Shown here in pieces: positions 17,301 to 26,241 of a DNA stretch of 32,071 bases (the first letter of the stretch is position 1; each line of letters starts with the position of its first letter). Made by a program: the position numbers and the translations under genes. Source of the DNA: Cellulomonas citrea (GTDB lineage: Bacteria > Actinomycetota > Actinomycetes > Actinomycetales > Cellulomonadaceae); assembly GCF_009829685.1 (NCBI RefSeq), contig NZ_VWSD01000019.1, positions 1-32,071 on the forward strand. Direction: 5' to 3'. The notes beneath the pieces were generated by a model. It did no database searches. It was not told the origin of the DNA and worked only from the letters and a program-made list of their open reading frames with translations.

Positions 17301-20300
17301 CCGGCCAGGGTCGGGTACGTCGCACCGGTGAGCTGCCCGGCCGAGTCGTAGGCGGGCGTGGCCACCACGGTGCCGTCCAACGACGTGGTGGCCACCCGCC
17401 CGTCCGCCAGGTACGTCGAGGCCACCGTCGAGGTCGGGCCACCACCTGCGGCGGTCGTCACCTGCTGGGACGCACGGCCCGCGCCGTCGTAGCTGGTGGT
17501 GGTCGTCGTGCCCTTCACATCGGTGTACGCGACCGTGCGACCCAGCAGGTCCACGCTCGTCTGAATCGTCCCGACCGGGTCGGACACCGAGGACACCAAC
17601 GGGTTGCCACCCACCGCAAAGGTGTTGGTGACCGTGCGCGCCGGGGCACCGTTGGCCGCGGCCGCGGTGGACTGGGTCACCCGCCCGCGCCCGTCGTAGG
17701 TGGTGCACGACCAGTCGCTGTCGCCGGTCTTCTTGGTACCCGCGACCCGGCCCCACCTGTCGTACACGTAGGACGTGGACACGGCCGCACCCTGTGCGGG
17801 GGCCGGGTCGGTGCTGGTCTTGAGCAGCCCGGCCTGGCTGGTGCCGGCCGGCACTGCGCAGGTCGCCGCGCCCAGCCCCTCGTTCGCGCCGTAGTAGGTG
17901 GAGACGGTGCCGCGCGCGGCGTCGTTGACCACGTCCGGACCGGTGCGGCCCGCCGCGACGGCCGCGGCGGTCGCCGAGGGCAGCCACCGCCCGGTGCGGC
18001 GAAGCCACCCGGTCCCGGGCGCCTCGTAGGTCGTCGTGGTCGTCAAGGCCGCCCCGTCGGGGTCCTCGATGGACGCCACCGGCAGACCCAGCCACGGGGA
18101 GGTGCCGTACGAGGTCGCGGAGTGCAGCGCCGTGACCTGGCCGGTGCCACCGGACTCGTCGGTGTCGGTGCGGGTGACCAGGTTGTAGTCCGGGGCCAGG
18201 GCAGCCGCCGGGATCGCCACCGTGGCTGAAGTGCCCGGGACCTTCCACTGCACGTGCAAGGACGCCGGTCCGCCCGTGTTGGCATAGTCGACGCGGATGC
18301 GGTGCGGTCCTGCGACCAAGGTCTGCGGGGTGGTCACCGACATCGTCCCGGCGGCCCAGTTGTCCAGGGTGAGGATGTCGTCGACCCAGATCCGCACCCC
18401 GTCGTCGGACGTCGTGGTGAACCCGTACTGACCGGACGCGGGCAACGTGATGATGCCGGTGGCCCGCATCGAGAACGGGGCGTTGCCCGCGATCCCCGCG
18501 GCGGGGGCGTTGGTCCCCCAGTCCTTGTCCAGACCGGGCGTGGTCGCGTCCAGGCCCAGGGAGTAGACCGGGGTCGCCCCTGCGGGTGAGGCGTCCGAGG
18601 GGGAGGCCGACAGGCGGGCGTTCGGGAAGTACGTCACGTTCAGCCCGGCCAGCTCGGCGGTGCCCGCCACGGTCGTGTCGTACCTGGTCCGGGTGTGCGC
18701 CGGGGTCGTCGAGCAGGACACGGGCAGGCGCGTGGTGGCGTCGAAGCACGACGCAGGCGCCGGGCCGTAGGTGTCGGTGGCCCGGTCACGGGCGTCGTAG
18801 ATCGTGGTGCTCACCCGACCGGCGGTGTCGGTGGACGACAGCACCTGGTCCTTGGCGCTCCATGTCTTGGAGGTGGTCAGACCGCTGGCGTCGGTGTCCG
18901 ACAGCTGGCGGAAGCCGTCGTCATAGGTCACCGTGCGCGCGGTCCCAGGCACACCGGTGCGCGTGACCGTGGTGGTCGAGTGGGCCGGGTCGTAGCCGAA
19001 CGAGGTCACGAGCCGGCCGGTCGCGCTGGTGCCGTCGGCTGCGGGCAGCGTGACCGAGGTGGCCTGGTTGCCGGTGTAGGCGATCTGCACCCGGGCGTTC
19101 GTGTCGTCGCTGACGTGGGCGTAGGCCATCCAGTCGTTGACCTGGGGTGTGCGGATCGCGGTCAGCTGGCCGTTCGCGTCGTACGCCAGGTCGGTGCGCA
19201 CACTGTCGGTGGCGCTGACACCAGGGTCGTCGATGCGCACCAGGTGTCCCGCACCGTCGTAGGACAGCACGGTGGAGTCCCCGAACGTCCCGGCGGTGTC
19301 CCCGGGGTAGACGATCCGGCAGACCATGCCGGCCGGCGCGCCCGCGTAGCCGGACTTGGGCGTCAGGCACGCCTTGCCGGCGTTGTCGCTGCTCAACCCT
19401 GATGGGGCGGGGTCACCGGGGTAGAACAGGCGCACCGCCTTGCCCGAGACCGGGTCGGTGACGGCCTGCAGCTGACCGGTCCCCGCCTTGTACGTCATGA
19501 CCGGCAGCGCCGGCTTGAGAGCGTTGGGCGGGTTGGTCACCGAGTCCACGCGCCCGGCCGCGTTGAAGCTCGTCACGGTGCCGTCCTCGTCGGTGACCTG
19601 CACCGTGCCCGTGGTCGTCAGCGCCAGGCTCGAGTACTCCCCGACCGGCGGGGTGTACCCACCGGTGGAGGTCTTGGTGTACGTGTGCGTCGTGCCCGTG
19701 GTGTCGGTCACCACCGCCGACCCGGAGTCCACCGTGACCGACGAGTACGACCCGGCATCCCCCGACAGCGCCGTCGAGGCCGACCACCCGGCCGGCAACG
19801 TCTCGACCGCAGGGCTCAGCCACGACGCGGGCACGATGAACTGCTTGCCATCGGGGCCGGTGACCCACAGCTCGAACGTGGCGTTGCCGCCATGCTCGTA
19901 GAAGTCGACGGCGATCGGCACCGGACCGGTCGCATCGAAGTGGCAGCCGCCTGCCCCGGTACCGAAGGTGCACGGCGTGCTCGACCAGTTCGGTCCACCG
20001 GCCTGATCGGACCACCGGTCCAGCACCAGGGTGGAGCCGACGGTCACCTTGGCCCCGTCGTCCTGCGCTACCCCGAACGTGTACGACCCGGCCGCCGGCA
20101 CGCTCACGTACCCCGTCCAGTGCACGACGAAGTTGTCCACCGGAACCGACGGCGCAGGCGAACCCAGCCCCCAGCCGAACTGCAGCTGCGGGTCCACCCG
20201 GGTGAGCACCGGGGTCTTGCCGGTGGTGTCGAAGCTCACCGGGTTGCCCGCCACCGGGGTCACGTCGTAGTACCGGCCCGTCAGACCCCGCTGGGTCGCG

Positions 20301-22534
20301 GTCTGGGAGTTGTAGGAGAACGACAGACCGATCGGCCCGCCGACCGTGGACACCGTCGGGGAGGTGAACCGCAGCCCGACGTTCCCGTTGGCCAGGTTCA
20401 CGTTCACCGGCCCGACCTGCTCGACCGGCGCCGGGCCCGACTCGGCCAACCGCCGGTTGATCGTCAGCCTGTTCGCCCACGGCACGGGGGAGACCGAGGA
20501 GCCCTTGGTCTGCACCGTCCAGGTGTAGGAACCACCGTCGCGCAGCGCCCCGGTCGGCACCGTCCACGTCGGCGAGCTCAACCACCCCGACGTCACGGTC
20601 GCCCCGTCAGTGCCGTTGGCGCCGGTGGCCACCGTGAACTGGTAGGTGATCGACGCGTCGTCCGGGTCGGTGACCGCCGGGATCGACAAGGTCGGGGTCA
20701 GGTTCGCCGTGATCGTCCCGCTGCCCGGGCTCGCTGTGGCTTGCGGGATGGCCGCGTAGGCGTCCGTCGTGAACGCGAACATCGGTGTCCAGCGGTGGGT
20801 GTCCCCGCCCAGCACACCCTCGTAGGGACTGGCCACGTCGGCCCGCCAGTAGTAGGTGACCCCCGAGGCCAGGACCCCGACCGGCACGGTGACGTAGTTG
20901 ACCGACTCCCACCCGTCGGCGCACGAGCTCCAGACCGGGGCACCCACCGCGTTCGGGTTCGTCCACACCCGGAAGCACCAGGCCGAGGCGTTCGTCGAGC
21001 CGACCGCCAACGTGGGAGTCACCGACACATGGGTCGCCCCGTTGCCCGGCGCAGGGGCCACGATCGGCCCCGCAGTGGGGTAGTCCACCCAGTTGACCAC
21101 CAGGTCCGCCGAGAACCGCTTGTAGGTGTAGGCGCCGTTCACCTCGTAGCCCAGGAACATCACGGCCGCGTCGCTGATGCCCGAGGCGATCCACGACGCG
21201 AAGCTGTTCTGCAACGTCGCGTCCTGGAAGTCGACGCCGGTGTCGAACGTGCCCCCCGACAGCGGCGACCCGGCGCCGCCAAAGCTGTAGCTCGACGCCC
21301 AGTACACCTGGGCCGGGTACCCGTTCGCCGTGCCCTGCGACAGCCCGGCGCTGATCGCCGCGCCGATCACCTGCTTGCCGAAGAACTGGCTCACCGGCCA
21401 GTGCACCACCGTGCGCCACTGGCTCGTCCCCGAGTCGTTCGGGTTGCCGATCCGCATGGTGCCGTCCTGGATCACCGTCCCGGTCGACTTGTAGGACACG
21501 ATCGTGTCGGCCGAACCGGCCGTCACCGTCGGGTCCACCGACACCGGGTACACCCGCGCCGGGTCGGTCAGCCACGCCACGTCCGGGGTCAGCGTCAGCA
21601 CCCAGTCCGACCCGTCCCGCACCACCGACATCGGCACGTTCGCATCCGCCGGCTCACGCACCCCCTCCTGACCCGAGGAGTCCGTCATGACCGCCGCCGG
21701 GATCGACATCACGACCTGCGAACCCGACATCAGGTCCCACGCGCCGTCCCGGCCCGCGACCATCTCCAGCCCGGCCCCCGAGATCCGCCACGACCACGAC
21801 ACGCCCGCCGACGGCACCGACTTGAGGACGAACGCCTCCTTCACCGACCCGGACTCGACCTCGTACCTCAGGTCCGTGCCGGGGAACACGTCGGCATACG
21901 TCGCCGTGGCGCCCGAACGCTGCAACGGCGACGCCGCCGCACCCACCAACGTCAGACCGACCTGCAACCCCGCCCGACGCAACGACAGCACCGGCGAAGC
22001 GTCCGCGGTCTCGGCCAGCTCCGGACGCAACGGGTGCGCGCTCACCTGACCGCCGCCGTCGGACGTCGCCGCCACCGTCGTCGAGGCCTCCTGCCACGCG
22101 CCGCGGGAGTCCCGCACGTTCATCGCCTGCCCCGAGAACACGCTCGAGTGCGACCCATCCGCGTTCAGGTACACGTCGGAGAACTCGTCACGACCCGTCA
22201 ACCGCGACGTCGATGGGTCGAAACCCTTGTACTGCTTCTTCGGCACCTGCGGGTCGAGCACCGGCATCGGCGTCGACGCCTGCGGCGAGACCACCGAAGG
22301 GTCACTGAACGACCCCGAAGGCTCCGGCCCGGTGAGCACCGCCGGGTCCGAGGACTCCAGAGGCGGGTTCACCGACGGGTCGGCCACCTCCGCGACCACC
22401 GGTTCAGGCTCAGCCCCCGCGGCGGCAGCCGGCTCGACCACACCGACCACCAGCGCCGCCGACACCAGCCCGGCCAACCCCACAGCCCAGCCCCGACGAC
22501 CCCACCCAGCCAGCACACGACCGCGCACGGCCAC
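14375..22534 (-). CDS. Complete secreted Rhs/YD-repeat polymorphic toxin with two PA14 domains
   Basis: A 2719-residue protein from GTG 22534, with AGGGGG just upstream. Domains by residue: Sec signal peptide (1-39, ending AAAA); a large N-terminal wall-protein-like region with a DNRLRE-like segment (about 310-490) and Fn3-like strands (about 490-700); PA14 domain 1 (about 750-906); YD repeats; PA14 domain 2 (about 1296-1440); more YD repeats; two tandem copies of a 220-residue Ig-like domain (about 1750-2195); YD repeats and the Rhs core (about 2420-2560) ending SVDPVEGG and [10 protein letters not shown]. The last 157 residues are a unique Gly-rich, beta-strand domain ([20 protein letters not shown]) ending TWTGAHEF. 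Rhs shells encapsulate and release the tip toxin; the PA14 domains suggest glycan binding. The tip's activity is unknown. The immunity gene overlaps its stop. Confidence 0.93.
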   Translation of the reverse strand: MAVRGRVLAGWGRRGWAVGLAGLVSAALVVGVVEPAAAAGAEPEPVVAEVADPSVNPPLESSDPAVLTGPEPSGSFSDPSVVSPQASTPMPVLDPQVPKKQYKGFDPSTSRLTGRDEFSDVYLNADGSHSSVFSGQAMNVRDSRGAWQEASTTVAATSDGGGQVSAHPLRPELAETADASPVLSLRRAGLQVGLTLVGAAASPLQRSGATATYADVFPGTDLRYEVESGSVKEAFVLKSVPSAGVSWSWRISGAGLEMVAGRDGAWDLMSGSQVVMSIPAAVMTDSSGQEGVREPADANVPMSVVRDGSDWVLTLTPDVAWLTDPARVYPVSVDPTVTAGSADTIVSYKSTGTVIQDGTMRIGNPNDSGTSQWRTVVHWPVSQFFGKQVIGAAISAGLSQGTANGYPAQVYWASSYSFGGAGSPLSGGTFDTGVDFQDATLQNSFASWIASGISDAAVMFLGYEVNGAYTYKRFSADLVVNWVDYPTAGPIVAPAPGNGATHVSVTPTLAVGSTNASAWCFRVWTNPNAVGAPVWSSCADGWESVNYVTVPVGVLASGVTYYWRADVASPYEGVLGGDTHRWTPMFAFTTDAYAAIPQATASPGSGTITANLTPTLSIPAVTDPDDASITYQFTVATGANGTDGATVTSGWLSSPTWTVPTGALRDGGSYTWTVQTKGSSVSPVPWANRLTINRRLAESGPAPVEQVGPVNVNLANGNVGLRFTSPTVSTVGGPIGLSFSYNSQTATQRGLTGRYYDVTPVAGNPVSFDTTGKTPVLTRVDPQLQFGWGLGSPAPSVPVDNFVVHWTGYVSVPAAGSYTFGVAQDDGAKVTVGSTLVLDRWSDQAGGPNWSSTPCTFGTGAGGCHFDATGPVPIAVDFYEHGGNATFELWVTGPDGKQFIVPASWLSPAVETLPAGWSASTALSGDAGSYSSVTVDSGSAVVTDTTGTTHTYTKTSTGGYTPPVGEYSSLALTTTGTVQVTDEDGTVTSFNAAGRVDSVTNPPNALKPALPVMTYKAGTGQLQAVTDPVSGKAVRLFYPGDPAPSGLSSDNAGKACLTPKSGYAGAPAGMVCRIVYPGDTAGTFGDSTVLSYDGAGHLVRIDDPGVSATDSVRTDLAYDANGQLTAIRTPQVNDWMAYAHVSDDTNARVQIAYTGNQATSVTLPAADGTSATGRLVTSFGYDPAHSTTTVTRTGVPGTARTVTYDDGFRQLSDTDASGLTTSKTWSAKDQVLSSTDTAGRVSTTIYDARDRATDTYGPAPASCFDATTRLPVSCSTTPAHTRTRYDTTVAGTAELAGLNVTYFPNARLSASPSDASPAGATPVYSLGLDATTPGLDKDWGTNAPAAGIAGNAPFSMRATGIITLPASGQYGFTTTSDDGVRIWVDDILTLDNWAAGTMSVTTPQTLVAGPHRIRVDYANTGGPASLHVQWKVPGTSATVAIPAAALAPDYNLVTRTDTDESGGTGQVTALHSATSYGTSPWLGLPVASIEDPDGAALTTTTTYEAPGTGWLRRTGRWLPSATAAAVAAGRTGPDVVNDAARGTVSTYYGANEGLGAATCAVPAGTSQAGLLKTSTDPAPAQGAAVSTSYVYDRWGRVAGTKKTGDSDWSCTTYDGRGRVTQSTAAAANGAPARTVTNTFAVGGNPLVSSVSDPVGTIQTSVDLLGRTVAYTDVKGTTTTTSYDGAGRASQQVTTAAGGGPTSTVASTYLADGRVATTSLDGTVVATPAYDSAGQLTGATYPTLAGAAAAPVATPTFVQQATAHALNKTSLTVTPSSVLTAGNRLVVQVAVWREPATTAVKVTDAAGDVFTKVQTVVAPDDNTEMSVWTAVVGPGAGTKPTITVTPSAKADVGVVLAEYSGLSAEGTGVDVSAGGIGATTAAGDASSGATAATTGDNELAVGFYSDSGFSTTPTAGAGFTGRATIAGATDLDMLVQDKVVPAGTSVTSTTGTGADVPWQAGVVVFKPAGAPATTTTTATPGFVQQTTAHGLNKTTLTATPTAALGAGNRLVVAVGVWNNPAATAASVSDSAGDVFTKVTSQVASENTELSVWTAPVSAGAGTTPTITVTPSSTADVGVAVAEYSGLSLVGTGVDVVSKATGTTGAAGTVSSGSTGAVTGDGELAVGFYADSGFGTTPTAGAGFTGRASIAGASDIDLLVQDKSVSTGASVASSTGTAGATTWESAVVVFKPATTTMVAAPPASSTTPAVSTITRNAAGQQTGVSYALPNGRVVADSVVRAQTGRVLTDTATLDGGAVSSWGYTYDTTGRLTRAVLGANGSTPAVTYGYNFAATGGCGVDTRAGLNGSRTSSTVQVGTGAVATTSSCTDFASRLTSATGTGSVAYNSRGDATTVGDQSFTFDATDRVIAGSATAGQQVAYTRDATDRVVTRVGSGTGVGVDTSTTAYSFTGGGDTPDVQLTGDNRLGERYLVLAGGVVYTKRYANPGGDLWGLSNIHGDTLTTTTGTGALVGQVAVYDPFGNPLNPATGLVDQTTTPTTRTGGLTDAWVGANQRGTEHTAGATWTLMGARLYLPALGIFASVDPVEGGNDNAYSYVNDPINSYDLNGTKSNPHPRAKGSGWFTPGITKWWKVHVGRWWNENTVGVCISGNAAAVIGANVSGCIGHSGRSWGVWGAAGPHFTGGATASAGVGLMISNARNLQELRGGFYGAGASAAATVGGAQDFSWGWVGNRRIVESLTSFTVGAGLEAHLAYTWTGAHEF
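14851..16309 (-). repeat. Rhs core repeat, parental copy R1 inside the complete gene
   Basis: This is the 3' segment of the complete gene that is repeated, in the same orientation, in four 5'-truncated downstream copies (R2-R5). All copies stop being similar a few codons after the DPINxYDLxG motif, which marks the toxin-tip boundary. Confidence 0.92.
15945..16605 (-). repeat. Tandem Ig-like domain repeat, unit 2
   Basis: This is the second of two adjacent in-frame units of about 660 bp in the complete Rhs gene. It starts at [19 protein letters not shown] and ends at VVVFKPA. Shared landmarks with unit 1 are [30 protein letters not shown] and ELAVGFY. Confidence 0.85.
16620..17283 (-). repeat. 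Tandem Ig-like domain repeat, unit 1
   Basis: The first unit of the pair begins at [19 protein letters not shown] and ends at GVVVFKPAG. It sits between YD-repeat blocks, so this pair of domains interrupts the Rhs shell sequence. Confidence 0.85.
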
Positions 22535-22629
22535 GCCCCCTGCCCGACCGTCACCGGCCGCTCAGCACCCACCCGGCAGACCCACGGCCCCCGGAGCGCT
22601 GCCCCACAGCGGGCACACGGCGCACGCGG

Positions 22630-22657
22630 AACGTAACCGGATGACCGACCAGATCAA
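22630..22657 (-). promoter_or_regulatory. Candidate promoter of the Rhs gene
   Basis: On the minus strand TTGATC (22657-22652) and TACGTT (22635-22630) are separated by 16 bp. The second fits the actinobacterial TAnnnT -10 consensus and the first matches TTGACA at four of six positions. It would give a leader of about 90 nt before GTG 22534. Confidence 0.35.
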
Positions 22658-22802
22658 AAGAGCAGGTCAGCAGGTTCACTCTGCCGAGTGAAGGTGCCAG
22701 CACCCACGTCACCACCAGCGTTCCGCACGCTGGCCGCACAGGCACCCCGCCAGTGCCCGGCCACCACCCCGAAGCGCTGGCAAGCCCCCAGCCCACACCC
22801 CG

Positions 22803-22842
22803 AAAACAGCAGCTCCCGGCCGGAATCAACCGACCGGGAGCT
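22803..22842 (-). terminator. Terminator-like hairpin, related to the tRNA-Leu terminator
   Basis: AGCTCCCGGCCGG pairs with CCGACCGGGAGCT across a short A/T-rich loop. On the minus strand the stem is followed by GCTGTTTTCGG. It would terminate the small genes at 23152-24220. The stem and both flanks resemble the hairpin at 25221-25262 over about 65 bp. Confidence 0.6.
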
Positions 22843-23151
22843 ACCCGAGCTACCACCTGTGGGGTGTTTGGTTAGCCCGCTGACCTCGCAAGACACCGCC
22901 GCCCGCAGTCGGCTGTGTACAGGTTGAAGGTGCTGCTGTGTACATCGGAGCGCTGACCTGCGAACTTGCCTCCGTGGACAGGCATTCGGAGTCAGGGCCG
23001 TCCAGCGAGATCGTGAGGATCCTGTCGCTGACCGAGAGCGTGGCACGGGTGCCCACGGTCGGGGGTTCACCTCGGACGCAGCCCAGACCCGCGCGTGAGC
23101 CCGTCGCGACCGGCAAATGCGCACCCGAACGGACGACGATCCGCCGACCAA

Positions 23152-23517
23152 CTAGCGGTGCTGTTCACGAGCAAGTACGGCCTCAGCGAGGTGGTTGCCG
23201 GCGGCAGTGTTGTCGAGCCACACGATCGCCCCCGGGGTCGGAACCTCGTCCCCCCATTCGGTGATCCACTCCCGCGTGATCCTCTCAATCGCCTCGCCCG
23301 GCGAGCACGGCCACGGGTGATGACCCTGCTCATCCACATCGCCGGAGACAACCAGTCCCTCGACCAACAGCTCGGCGATGAGGCCAAGGGCCAGGGTGCG
23401 CCTTAGGCCCGGATCCTCCAGTCCGCTCAGACGGGTGCTGCCATAGACCCACGACGCGTCCGCCCAGTCCTCGAGTCCTCCTACGAGGACATCCTCCTTC
23501 GGAGATCTGTGGTCCAT
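23152..23517 (-). CDS. Small hypothetical soluble protein
   Basis: A 121-residue acidic protein. I chose ATG 23517, which has TGAGGAC directly upstream; the longer frame to 23607 has a less protein-like N terminus. Features are ADASWVYGSTRLSGLEDPG, a hydrophobic helix (LALGLIAELLVEGLVVSGD), then a Trp-rich half with SPGEAIERITREWITEWG and PTPGAIVWLDNTAAG. Similar short acidic proteins occur beside polymorphic-toxin loci in actinobacteria, but I cannot name a family. It lies upstream of the Rhs gene in the same direction and could be an orphan immunity gene; that is inference. Confidence 0.6.
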   Translation of the reverse strand: MDHRSPKEDVLVGGLEDWADASWVYGSTRLSGLEDPGLRRTLALGLIAELLVEGLVVSGDVDEQGHHPWPCSPGEAIERITREWITEWGDEVPTPGAIVWLDNTAAGNHLAEAVLAREQHR

Positions 23518-23582
23518 GTCCTCACCCAATGTGGATCTTGAAGGGATCTTGACCCGGGATACGAATGTAGATTGTCGACCCA

Positions 23583-23996
23583 TCAGACCAGGGCCTCCGG
23601 AAGCCACTCACATCGCGCGGCCGCCACCTCATAGGCACCGGAGCTGTCAATGTGGATCAGGAAGTGACGGATCTTCCACTGGCCTCGCATTCCGCTCGAG
23701 TCGGCCGCCAGCAGCTCTTCGATCCAGCCAGACTGCTCCACCTCGACGAGGGCGTCGTACGCCTCCTCGATGTGCCACACAGTGCAGTGCCCCTCGGCCA
23801 GGAAGCGGTAGGCGCGTACTCCCTCAAACCGCAACCCCCCGACGTACATCGAGCCATTGTGCTCGTAGGTGCACCGAAGCTCCGCGTTCCCACCGGGATG
23901 GGTGAGCACTGCGCTCTCGGTGAATGCCGACGGTGGCGGCGACAGGGGCCCGAGCACCCGCTTCACGCCACGAGGAAGCACACCGTCGAGGCTCAC
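23583..23996 (-). CDS. Hypothetical protein coupled to the DUF2283 gene
   Basis: A 137-residue protein from GTG 23996, which overlaps the TGA of the DUF2283 gene (GTGA). After a short basic N terminus it has a mixed alpha/beta domain: SAVLTHPGGNAELRCTYEHN, SMYVGGLRFEGVRAYRFLAE, HIEEAYDALVEVEQSGWIEE, and a final part with WKIRHFLIHIDSSGAYEVAA. The aromatic residues and the ending YEVAAARCEWLPEAL are typical of small immunity-type or ligand-binding domains of unknown function. No enzymatic motif seen. Overlap with the preceding gene implies co-translation and a shared role. Confidence 0.65.
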   Translation of the reverse strand: MSLDGVLPRGVKRVLGPLSPPPSAFTESAVLTHPGGNAELRCTYEHNGSMYVGGLRFEGVRAYRFLAEGHCTVWHIEEAYDALVEVEQSGWIEELLAADSSGMRGQWKIRHFLIHIDSSGAYEVAAARCEWLPEALV

Positions 23997-24220
23997 AGGA
24001 GGTCCGTCCCCGCCGACGCCAGGAACTGCGGGGTGAGGAACCGACTCGCGTCGAGGACCTCGACCCCCACCATCCGGCCCTCGGCGTCAAAGTCGAGGTT
24101 GATCATGCCGTCGATCTCGCGAGGATCGACAGGAACTGTCCGGGCGACGCCCCCTGCCGGTATCTCGGCTGACAGATAGATGTAGGCAGCGTCGACAACG
24201 GCGTCGTAGGTGACCCTCAT
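23993..24220 (-). CDS. DUF2283 family protein
   Basis: A 75-residue protein from ATG 24220. It shows the family pattern clearly: MRVTYDAVVDAAYIYLS at the start (family consensus resembles a YDxxxDAxYIxL motif), a middle GGVARTVPVDPREIDGMINL and the conserved FDAEGRMVGVEVLDAS. DUF2283 proteins are small single-domain proteins of unknown function found near toxin-antitoxin and defence genes as well as elsewhere. The length is normal for the family. It is the first gene of a coupled pair and is divergent from the gene at 24356. Confidence 0.85.
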   Translation of the reverse strand: MRVTYDAVVDAAYIYLSAEIPAGGVARTVPVDPREIDGMINLDFDAEGRMVGVEVLDASRFLTPQFLASAGTDLL

Positions 24221-24297
24221 GGTTCAGCAGACCCCCTGGTCGAAACCCCTGGCCCGAGCCTTCATCAGACCCAGGGCGACTCCACTGAGTGACATCG

Positions 24298-24332
24298 TTG
24301 GTGGGCGTGCGCTTCGGTCTCGCGCCCACCAA
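24298..24332. promoter_or_regulatory. Perfect 10-bp palindrome between divergent genes
   Basis: TTGGTGGGCG (24298-24307) pairs exactly with CGCCCACCAA (24323-24332) across a 15-nt spacer. It lies between the divergent genes at 24220 (-) and 24356 (+), just before the plus-strand start. It could be an operator for both genes or an RNA hairpin; there is no U-tract for a terminator. Confidence 0.4.
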
Positions 24333-24355
24333 TGATGCGCCGGATGGGACTGACG

Positions 24356-24853
24356 ATGATCACCGATGTTCCCGGAACCCTGGTCGAGCTGCTGTTCATT
24401 CGCGCCGTGTGGGACCTCCCCGTCGCCGCTGACCTGCCGCCGGCCGATCCGCCGCCGGATCGCGGGACGTCGGCGCGCCCGCGACGCCCGCAGCTCGTCG
24501 CGGAGTGGGACGCACTGTGGGTCGACGCGCTGGACAACCTGGACGCAACGCGTGATGAGCACTTCTGGGGCCGGAGGCACGGCTTGGACGGGATCGACCT
24601 GCCCGAGATGCGGTCGTGGAAGGCCACCGTCATCGGTCAGGTCGAAGCCGTCGCCGCGGAGTACCACCATGCACCCGAGATGCTGCTGCGCGACGAGCTC
24701 TCAGCCGCCGAGCGACACGGTCTCGACCGGCTGATCGTCCTGCCGGTCCGCGGCTTGTTCGCCCGTCGCCACGGATCGAGCCTGGTCGTCTCGACACGGA
24801 CGTACCTCGACCTAGACCAGCTGCGCCACGAGGTCGGGGTCTTCGCTGGCTGA
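24356..24853 (+). CDS. Hypothetical protein
   Basis: A 165-residue protein from ATG 24356 (MITDVPGTLVELLFIRAVWD); two in-frame ATGs at 24332 and 24335 would add up to eight residues but lie on the palindrome. It has a Pro-rich stretch around residues 30-45, a Trp/Asp-rich segment (QLVAEWDALWVDALDNLD), then YHHAPEMLLRDELSAAERHG and a C-terminal strand-rich part (LIVLPVRGLFARRHGSSLVV). Codon third positions fit the host. No family recognised and no signal peptide, so a cytoplasmic protein of unknown role in an accessory region. Confidence 0.6.
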   Translation: MITDVPGTLVELLFIRAVWDLPVAADLPPADPPPDRGTSARPRRPQLVAEWDALWVDALDNLDATRDEHFWGRRHGLDGIDLPEMRSWKATVIGQVEAVAAEYHHAPEMLLRDELSAAERHGLDRLIVLPVRGLFARRHGSSLVVSTRTYLDLDQLRHEVGVFAG

Positions 24854-25062
24854 CCAGTGAACTGAGCCCGCCCGCAGCTCTGACCAGAGAAGTCCTCGTC
24901 GAGGAGTTCGCCCGCACACGCCACCCACGCCGCCGGTCGCTGCACGAACGCCTCGCCCACCCTCAGATCGAGCTGCGGGCCCTGCCACCGCGCCGGGCAC
25001 CCAAGACCCCGGACCCTGGCACCGGGCCGACACCACCGGATATGCCGACACCGCCGGGATAG
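24850..25062 (+). CDS. Possible small downstream frame without a normal start
   Basis: A 70-residue frame overlapping the stop of the previous gene. It has strong G/C third positions and a helical start (LTREVLVEEFARTRHPRRRS), then a Pro-rich tail. There is no ATG, GTG or TTG at its head, only CTG 24850. It could be a coupled gene with a rare start, a frameshifted extension of the previous gene, or chance in GC-rich DNA. Confidence 0.25.
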   Translation: MTSELSPPAALTREVLVEEFARTRHPRRRSLHERLAHPQIELRALPPRRAPKTPDPGTGPTPPDMPTPPG

Positions 25063-25220
25063 CAGCCCGCCCGCACCGCAACCGAACGCCTGACGCAGCC
25101 CGCCGACCCCCGGTCGGCGGGCACCGACGCATGCCCTCAACCAACCCACGACCGCCCGATCGACCCCACACCCCACGAACAGCACGCCAGCGTGCTAGCA
25201 AAACCGCAGGTCAGAGGCCA

Positions 25221-25262
25221 AAAACAGACAACTCCCGGCCGGGACGAGCCCGACCGGGAGTT
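25221..25262 (-). terminator. Terminator of tRNA-Leu
   Basis: AACTCCCGGCCGGG pairs with CCCGACCGGGAGTT (one mismatch) across a 5-nt loop. On the minus strand the stem is followed by GTCTGTTTTTGG, a clear U-tract. It lies about 40 bp beyond the tRNA 3' end, as expected for an intrinsic terminator. Confidence 0.8.
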
Positions 25263-25302
25263 ACCCGAACAACCACCGGGGTGTTGTACGAACACCCCCC
25301 TG

Positions 25303-25385
25303 TGCGTGAGGCGGGACTTGAACCCGCACGCCCTTGCGGGCACTGGCACCTGAAGCCAGCGCGTCTGCCATTTCGCCACTCACGC
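25303..25385 (-). tRNA. tRNA-Leu (anticodon CAG)
   Basis: An 83-nt class II tRNA. The acceptor stem GCGTGAG/CTCACGC has discriminator A. The anticodon arm CTGGC-TTCAGGT-GCCAG gives anticodon CAG, which reads CUG. A long variable arm (TGCCCGCAAGGGCGT) identifies it as a leucine-type tRNA, and the T arm carries GGTTCAAGTCC. CCA is not encoded; CAG follows the discriminator. Confidence 0.97.
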
Positions 25386-25533
25386 GCGAGGAGAGAGGTT
25401 AGCACGGGCCACGTCGTGGTCCATGCAGGCCCAGGCGTGGATACGATCGAACAGGTCAAGTCGTGCCCGAGGTCGGGGGCCGGGTCGCGTCCGCGGCCTG
25501 TCGGTGGCGGCGCGAGAGGGAGCGGAGGTGCGT

Positions 25534-26241
25534 GTGGGACTCCTCGAGTCGTTCGAGAACGGCGTCGAGCGCGCGGTCAACACTGCGTTCGCCAAGGTCT
25601 TCCGCAGCGAGCTCAAGCCCGTCGAGCTGGTGAGTGCGCTGCGGCGCGAGATGGACGACCAGGCGGCGGCGTTCGACCGCGAGCGCACGGTGGTGCCCAA
25701 CGAGTTCACGATCGAGCTGTCCACCGCGGACTTCGACCGGCTCGAGCAGTGGGGCGCCGAGACGCTCGCCGACGAGTTCGCCACCAACGTCACCGAGTAC
25801 GCCGCGACGCAGCGCTACGCGTTCGTCGGCCCGGTGCTCGTGCGGTTCAGCGAGGACCCGGACCTCGAGACGGGCCGCTTCATGGTGACGAGCGCCTCGG
25901 TGCGGGGGGCGGTGGCCCCGGCGGCCGCGGCGCCGCCGAGCGCGCGGCACCCGCTCATCGACGTCGACGGCCAGCGCTACCTGCTCACCGGCCCGGTCAC
26001 GGTGATCGGACGCGGGTCGGACGCCGACATCATCGTCGACGACCCGGGGGTCTCCCGGCGGCACCTGGAGATCCGGGTGACCCCGCAGGGCGTCGTCGCC
26101 ACCGACCTCGGGTCGACCAACGGCGTCTTCGTCGAGGGCCACCAGGTGCCGGCGGCCACCCTGCTCGACGGCAACACCCTGACGATCGGACGCACCCGGA
26201 TCCTGTTCTGGACCGGCGGAGAGCCGGACCCCGACGAATGA
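25534..26241 (+). CDS. fhaA: FhaA: DUF3662 and FHA domain protein
   Basis: A 235-residue protein. I chose GTG 25534, with GGAGG five bases upstream, because it places GLLESFENGVERAV at the N terminus as in FhaA proteins; the open frame runs further upstream. The N-terminal DUF3662 domain spans residues 1 to about 115 (AFAKVFRSELKPVELVSALR; VPNEFTIELS). A short linker leads to a C-terminal FHA domain with the phosphothreonine-binding signature: GRGSDADI, SRRHLEIRV and STNGVFV. FhaA is a target of the Ser/Thr kinases PknA/PknB and binds cell-wall partners such as the flippase MviN in mycobacteria. It is much shorter than the mycobacterial protein because the linker is reduced. It is the first gene of the operon and overlaps fhaB (ATGA). 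Confidence 0.93.
   Translation: MGLLESFENGVERAVNTAFAKVFRSELKPVELVSALRREMDDQAAAFDRERTVVPNEFTIELSTADFDRLEQWGAETLADEFATNVTEYAATQRYAFVGPVLVRFSEDPDLETGRFMVTSASVRGAVAPAAAAPPSARHPLIDVDGQRYLLTGPVTVIGRGSDADIIVDDPGVSRRHLEIRVTPQGVVATDLGSTNGVFVEGHQVPAATLLDGNTLTIGRTRILFWTGGEPDPDE

Larger units (their letters stand above)
22535..23151. other. Leader and spacer upstream of the Rhs gene
   Basis: No convincing gene here. It holds the Rhs leader with a possible promoter (22630-22657), a terminator-like hairpin (22803-22842) and, at about 22930-23120 on the minus strand, a frame with VGTRATLSVSDRILTISLDG. That stretch weakly recalls the C terminus of IS481-type transposases, but it is too short and too uncertain to annotate as an insertion-sequence remnant. 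Confidence 0.4.

Noticed and set aside
19685-22636. 983-residue plus-strand open frame
   Set aside because: It is an Arg/His-rich antisense shadow of the Rhs gene, whose signal peptide, PA14 and YD repeats are unambiguous on the other strand.
22930-23120. Possible IS481-type transposase C-terminal remnant
   Set aside because: Only VGTRATLSVSDRILTISLDG hints at it. There are no catalytic residues, inverted repeats or target duplication visible.
25423-25533. Longer FhaA start at 25423
   Set aside because: The extra residues are Arg/Gly-rich and unlike FhaA. GTG 25534 has GGAGG at proper spacing and gives the usual family N terminus.
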